A stretch of 64,000 bases of DNA, taken from Monoplex corrugatus (lineage: Eukaryota; Mollusca; Gastropoda; Littorinimorpha; Ranellidae). Below the pieces are notes generated by a model, which saw nothing but the letters and a program-made list of their open reading frames with translations, was not told where the DNA came from and searched no databases. This document shows positions 58,929 to 64,000 of this stretch, in pieces. The position numbers were made by a program, and so were the translations under genes. Position 1 is the first letter of the stretch, and every line of letters starts with the position of its first letter. The stretch is from the NCBI GenBank assembly GCA_030674185.1, contig CM060307.1, forward strand, positions 47,676,181-47,740,180, read 5' to 3'.

Positions 58929-60620
58929 GCAGTAATATAAAAGAACGATAAAAACACCCTTCAGTAATATAGAAGAATGATACAAACACCTTGCAGCAAT
59001 ATAAAAGAACGACAGAAATACCCTCCAATAACATAAAAGAACGATAGAAACACCCTCCAGTAATATAAAAGAACGATAGAAAAACCCTCCAGTAATATAA
59101 AAGAACGATAGAAACACCCTCCAATAACATAAAAGAACGATAGAAACACCCTCCAGTAATATAAAAAGAACGACAGAAATACCCTCCAATAACATAAAAG
59201 AACGATAGAAACACCATCCAGTAATATAAACGAACAATAGAAACACCCTCCAGTAATATAAAAGAACGATAGAAACACCCTCCAGTAATATAAAAGAACG
59301 ATAGAAACACCCTCCAGTAATATAAAAGAACGATAGAAACACCCTCCAGTAATATAAAAGAACGATAGAAACACCCTCCAGTAATATAAAAGAACGATAG
59401 AAACACACTCCAGTAATATAAAAGAACGATAGAAACACCCTCCAGTAATATAAAAGAGCGATAGAAACACCCTCCAGTAATATAAAAGAACGATAGAAAC
59501 ACCCTCCAGTAATATAAAAGAATGATAGAAACACCCTCCAGTAATATAAAAGAACGATAGAAACACCCTCCAGTAATATAAAAGAACGATAGAAACACAC
59601 TCCAGTAATATAAAAGAACGATAGAAACACCCTTCAGTAATATAAAAGAACGATAGAAACACCCTCCAGTAATATAAAAGAACGATAGAAACATCCTCCA
59701 GTAATATAAAAGAACGATAGAAGCACCCTCCAGTTGTGTAAACGAACAATAGAAACACCCTCCAGTAATATAAAAGAACGATAGAAACACCCTCCAGTAA
59801 TATAAAAGAATGATAGAAACACCCTCCAGTAATATAAAAGAACGATAGAAACACCCTCCAGTAATATAAAAGAACGATAGAAACACCCTCCAGTAATATA
59901 AAAGAACGATAGAAACACCCTCCAGTAATATAAAAGAACGATAGAAACACCCTCCAGTAATATAAAAGAACGATAGAAACACCCTACAGTAATATAAACG
60001 AACGATAGAAACATCCTCCAGTAATATAAAAGAACGATAGAAACACCCTCCAGTAATATAAAAGAACGATAGAAACACCCTCCAGTAATATAAAAGAACG
60101 ATAGAAACACCCTCCAGTAATATAAAAGAACGATAGAAGCACCCTCCACTTGTGTAAACGAACAATAGAAACACTCTCCAGTAATATAAACGAACGATAG
60201 AAACACCCTCCAGTAATATAAAAGAACGATAGAAACACCCTCCAGTAATATAAGAGAACGATAGAAACGCCCTCCAAAATATGAAAGAACGATAGAAACA
60301 CCCTCCAGTAATGTAAAAGAACAATAGAAACACCCTCCAGTAATATAAAAGAACGATAGAAACACCATCCAGTAATATAAACGAACGATAGAAACACCCT
60401 CCAGTAATATAAAAGAACGATAGAAACACCTCCAGTAATATAAACGAACGATAGAAACACCCTCCACTAATATAAAAGAACGATAGAAATGCCCTCCAGC
60501 AATATCAAAGAACAATAGAAATACCCTCCAGTAATGTTAGAAAAAAACGACCCTCCAGTAATACAAAAGAACGACAGAAATGCCTTCCAATAATATAAAA
60601 GAACAAAATACCCTCTATTA
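58929..60620. repeat. 32-bp satellite, main block, about 53 copies
   Basis: The unit is CCTCCAGTAATATAAAAGAA plus CGATAGAAACAC. Central copies are nearly identical; edges are diverged (ACGACAGAAATACC, AATAACATAAAAG). Two units contain GTTGTGTAAACGAAC or CTTGTGTAAACGAAC about 420 bases apart, hinting at a higher-order repeat. One minus frame is open for 514 codons (60429-58885), cycling FLSFFYITGGC, FYRSFILLEG and VSIVLLYYWR. It has no gene context and is called non-coding. Confidence 0.95.
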
Positions 60621-60633
60621 ACCAGAAAAAAAA

Positions 60634-60685
<52 letters not shown>

Positions 60686-60704
60686 ACACACACACACACA
60701 AAAC

Positions 60705-60739
<35 letters not shown>

Positions 60740-60783
60740 CACACACATACACACACACACACACACACACATACACACACACG
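60634..60783. repeat. CA microsatellite
   Basis: CA with AAACA interruptions. Confidence 0.95.
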
Positions 60784-60814
60784 AAAAAAGAATAAGAATG
60801 CGTATTTCATACAA

Positions 60815-60920
60815 CAAGACAAGACAGGCGCAAAATTTTCGGCCAACTGGCCTTTGTCAAGCGTAAGATCACAAACAAACAAACACCAAATACAAAAATT
60901 AGGAGAAAAAGACTTCGAGA
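60815..60920. mobile_element. Single arm of the 25.8-kb foldback family
   Basis: ACAAGACAAGACAGGCGC, TTTTCGGCCAACTGGCC and ACCAAATACAAAAATTAGGAG match one arm and part of the loop at 25828-26114 (reverse strand for the loop). Confidence 0.8.
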
Positions 60921-61526
60921 AGGGTGTTCGGAAAGGAAACATCGGTTGTATTGTAAGTATCAGTGCCCATCCGTCACACACAACGTGGCTTCATGGAACA
61001 TTTATTTGTATACATTACATATGCGTTAGCTTTGGTTCATTTCACTTTATTTAACAGTTGTATTTTATCATGTTTGCATGTTCTCCATCCTCGCTTTCTT
61101 CCTTTGCGTATTGTAAAAGAACGATTGGAACACCCTCCTGTAATATAAAAGAACGACAGAAACACCCTCCAGTTATATAAAAGAACAATAGAAATACCCT
61201 CCAGTAATATAAAAGAACAATAGAAATACCCTCCAGTAATATAAAAGAACAACAGAAATCCCCTCCAGTAATATAAAAGGCGTTGGGGAGCCGAAACATT
61301 TTTCTGACAGTTTTTCTGTGTAAATATTACGCAAAGGGAAGAAAGCGAAGGCAGAGAACATGCAAACATGATAAAACATAACTATTAAATGACGTGAAAG
61401 GAACCAAAGCTAATAGTAATACATATATAATTTACATAAATAAATGTTTCATGAAGACACGTTGTCTTTGATAAGTGAAGAGACTGATACTAATAATGCA
61501 ATCCAGTGTTTCCTTTCCCAACACCA
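60921..61526. mobile_element. Foldback element whose loop is the 32-bp satellite
   Basis: Left arm 60921-61113 and right arm 61318-61526 are reverse complements with indels. Shared parts: GTTGGGAAAGGAAAC, CATTTATTTGTATACATTA, TAGCTTTGGTTC and ATCATGTTTGCATGTTCTC. The interval 61114-61285 consists of five to six 32-bp satellite units. Confidence 0.8.
61108..61285. repeat. 32-bp satellite, right block
   Basis: Five to six units of the ACCCTCCAGTAATATAAAAG type, diverged from the main block, inside the foldback loop. Confidence 0.9.
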
Positions 61527-61540
61527 AGTTCGCAGTATAA

Positions 61541-61940
61541 ATTAAAGTTAAAAACAAATCAAGAAGACAATGCGAACTGAGCATGCATCACAATTTTAAA
61601 TGTACCAAAGTAAGCTGTGTCCCAAACTACATGACGCCCATAGTTTATTTCTTATGAAAGTAAGACTATATTACATGGAAAGTGTTATCAAATTAATGAT
61701 GGCATTTATTGTAACAGAACTAAGAAGAGCCTTGATTTGACTTAGGCATAAAGATTTCACGCCTTATAAACATTGCTATTATCATAGTACAGAATCCAGA
61801 AAAAGAAAAAACAAAAAACACACACAAAAACAAAAAAGAAAAAAAAAAGGAAAAGACAAGATGCAGTTTGATCAGATGTCATGCTACTAGTAGGCCGATT
61901 AAACTAATATTTGGATTGAATTCCAAACATTAATGGAGTG
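61541..61940. other. AT-rich spacer
   Basis: A-rich tract at 61800-61860. No gene seen. Confidence 0.35.
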
Positions 61941-62235
61941 TGTGACTTCGTTGTTAAAGCACCTACCGAGGACACGAGAAACCTGCGTTCAGATAGGGAT
62001 TTTTCTCCCATCTCCACTAGATCTTAAGTGGGTAATCTGGGTGCAAGTCTGTCGGAAGTCTGGCGAATTAGACGATAAACTGAAGTGCCGAGTACAGCAC
62101 TCATTTAGCGCACGTCAAAGATGCCACGGCAACAACGGAGCTGTCTCTAACAAAATTACGTGGAAAAATCCACTTTCATATATAAACATAACTATATGCA
62201 TACATACAAACAAACAAACAAACCAAACAGACAAA
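61941..62235 (+). mobile_element. tRNA-derived SINE, B-related subfamily
   Basis: Head with GTTGTTAAAGCACC (A-box region) and CTGCGTTCAGATAGG (weak B box). Core AGCGCACGTCAAAGATGCCA related to the family B core. Tail of CAAA repeats at 62207-62250. Confidence 0.65.
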
Positions 62236-62583
62236 CAAACAAACAAACTAAAAAGATGATGGCGCTGTGCTGTGCCCCCACGCTCTCCCCAAGGAGAGCA
62301 ACCCAAAATCCACACGGTAAATCGTTTGTGATAACAAAGAAATAAATACAAAAGTATAAGAATCATTATTTTTTAAAGACACAGCCGCAGCTCTTCATAC
62401 TTAGAAAGATCTATCTATTGCACATAAAAATGAGAAATGACTAGACAATAAAAATGAGAATGGGCTGGATTGTATTTTCCTAGCATAGCTTCCTAGAAGT
62501 ACGAGTTTAATACCAGAAGACTTGGGTATAATAATAGTAACGGTATATTTCTAAAAACATACCCATCCCCAGTGAAGATTAAT
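62236..62583. other. Unique spacer
   Basis: No recognised feature; the phrase AAAAATGAGAA is locally duplicated (62427, 62449). Confidence 0.35.
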
Positions 62584-62852
62584 AAGATCGTCAAGCCACA
62601 ATATGCCATTCAAGGTCGTCAAACCATCGTCTCCTTTTTAGGATCGTCCAGCCATAGTCTCTTGTTCAAGATCGACCAGTCAGTCTCTTTTTCAAGATCG
62701 ACCAGTCATAGTGTCTTTTCCAAGATCGACCAGTCATAGTCTCCTTTTCAAGATCGGCCAGTCATAGTTTCCTTTTTGAAGATCGACCAGTCATAGTTTC
62801 CTTTTCAAGATCGACCAGTCATAGTTTCCTTTTCAAGATCGACCAGTCATAG
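62584..62852. repeat. 28-bp tandem repeat, about 9 copies
   Basis: The unit is AAGATCGACCAGTCATAGTT plus TCCTTTTC. Left copies are diverged (GTCGTCAAACCATCG). It ends exactly where the LINE sequence begins. Confidence 0.9.
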
Positions 62853-64000
62853 TTTTTCCTGTTCTCATCAATGACACTTACTCTCAACCTGCCTACCTGA
62901 CCTGTGGTGTTCCACAAGGATCTGTCCTTGACCCTGTTCTTTTCACTCTTTACACCTCCCCCCTGTCCACCATCATCAACTCCCACTCTATAAAACACCA
63001 CTTCTATGCTGATGACACCAAACTTCAAGACAGTGACTCACCTGATAATATACAGCGCCTCTTGACTCGCACCACTGAGTGTCACTCGGACATTAAGAAC
63101 TGGATGACATACAATAAACTTCAGCTTAACGACGACAAGGCAGAAGCTATCCTCATTGACACCCGTCAGAAACTTTCTCAGCTGCCTCCTCTTTCTCTCC
63201 CATTACGTAACACATCAGTCCCAATTTCTGATTCAGCTAAAAACCTTGGTGTCTGCCGTGACTCTACCCTCTCCATGAACAACTTTGTTTCTCAAACTGC
63301 CAGATCTTGCTACTATCACCTCCATCGTATAAGCCTGATCAGGAAGTATCTCTCTGTCGAAACAACTGCAAAACTCGTTCTCTCCTTCATAATGTCTCGC
63401 ATTGACTATTGCAATTCACTCCTGTCTGATCTTCCTGCCTCCACCATTCACATCCTACAGCGCATTCAAAACAATGCTGCACGCCTTGTACTCAAAAAGA
63501 AAAAAAGCTGACCACATATCTCCTCTCCTGGCACAACTTCACTGGCTCCCTATATCAAAGCGCATACAGTACAAACTAGACACCATGTGCTACAAAAGCC
63601 TCAATAACGCAGCCCCCGATCACCTGTCAAGCCTGCTTGAGATCTATGTTCCCTCACGTACCCTCCGCTCTGCCTCCGATCCTCTGACTTTTCGCTTTCC
63701 ATGCACTAAGCTCAATACCTATGGTCCACGAGCCTTCTCTGTTTCTGGTCCACTCTCCTGGAACAAACTTCCCCTCTCAGTCCGTCAGCAACCTACTTTT
63801 GTCTCCTTCAAGTCCGCTCTCAAAACTCACCTTTTCTCCTCTGCATAAAATCCTGACCTCACTCAACCCCCTCTGCAGCCTGTCTCCACTCGGAGGGGAA
63901 TCACATTGTAATATATAATTGTACATAATATGCTCTTTATAATTTTCCATTGCTTTTATTCTTTCTCCCCATTTATAGCCATGCGTGTGTGTGTGTGTGT
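62853..64000 (+). pseudogene. CR1/L2-like LINE ORF2 C-terminal half and 3'UTR (runs off the window)
   Basis: Reverse transcriptase of a non-LTR retrotransposon, 5'-truncated inside the RT domain. Plus translation: [20 protein letters not shown] (usual VLGPVLF), [14 protein letters not shown] (catalytic box, 63002-63025), [74 protein letters not shown] and [14 protein letters not shown]. One extra A in the run at 63490-63507, compared with the copy at 57690, shifts the frame; [20 protein letters not shown] to FKSALKTHLFSSA continues in another frame to the stop at 63848. The 3'UTR matches 58040-58200 and ends in the GT microsatellite at 63984. Confidence 0.9.

Overview
This window is eukaryotic, intron-bearing and repeat-dominated DNA. 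Evidence: very long CA/GT, CT/GA, CAT and TA microsatellites, tRNA-derived SINEs with Pol III box sequences, degraded LINE reverse transcriptases of several families, a HARBI1-like DDE transposase relic, consensus GT..AG splice sites, and no operon-like gene packing. The repeat mix (SINEs with a GCGCACGcTAAAGATCC core, CR1/L2-like and RTE-like LINEs, TTAA-flanked palindromic MITEs) points to a marine invertebrate, most likely a mollusc. That last step is inference.

The only convincing host gene part is on the minus strand at about 13.5-12.0 kb. A TATA box, GC box and CCAAT box lie upstream of a roughly 0.85 kb leader. A 544-nt coding exon (12583 to 12040) follows, ending exactly at a strong AAAG|GTAAGA donor. 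It encodes an N-terminal region with an eh1-type repressor motif (FTIDAIL, residues 100-106), as in homeobox and forkhead developmental regulators. The DNA-binding exon is not in the 12 kb to its left, so its first intron exceeds 12 kb or leaves the window. A second, weaker exon candidate (43499 to 43392, minus, 108 nt, good acceptor and donor) belongs to an unknown gene.

Layout: 0-4 kb, microsatellites and a 28-bp minisatellite of about 65 copies. 4-11.8 kb, SINEs, MITEs, a 39-bp minisatellite and AT-rich DNA. 12-13.6 kb, the host exon and promoter. 15.2-16.7 kb, a 1.47-kb inverted repeat built of two SINEs per arm. 19.3-21.6 kb, a minisatellite, the Harbinger relic and LINE 3' ends. 22.4-24.8 kb, GT/CA/TA low-complexity DNA. 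25-36 kb, MITEs, LINE 3' fragments, SINEs and islands of unique DNA. 36.1-38.3 kb, a LINE whose reverse-transcriptase codons have expanded into a 26-bp minisatellite of about 60 copies. 39.4-41.4 kb, LINE linker fragments in a direct-plus-inverted duplication. 44-50 kb, three LINE remnants, one 1.7 kb long. 56.8-61.5 kb, a 32-bp satellite in three blocks, one of them the loop of a foldback element. 62.6-64 kb, a 28-bp tandem repeat followed by a CR1/L2-like LINE running off the edge.

The most notable signals are mechanistic links between mobile elements and tandem repeats: a minisatellite born inside LINE codons, a satellite in the loop of a foldback element, a LINE 3'UTR that carries its own GT microsatellite, a LINE family tailed by GAT repeats, and about ten copies of a nested palindromic TTAA element. 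Long open frames in the tandem arrays are treated as artefacts of repeat composition.
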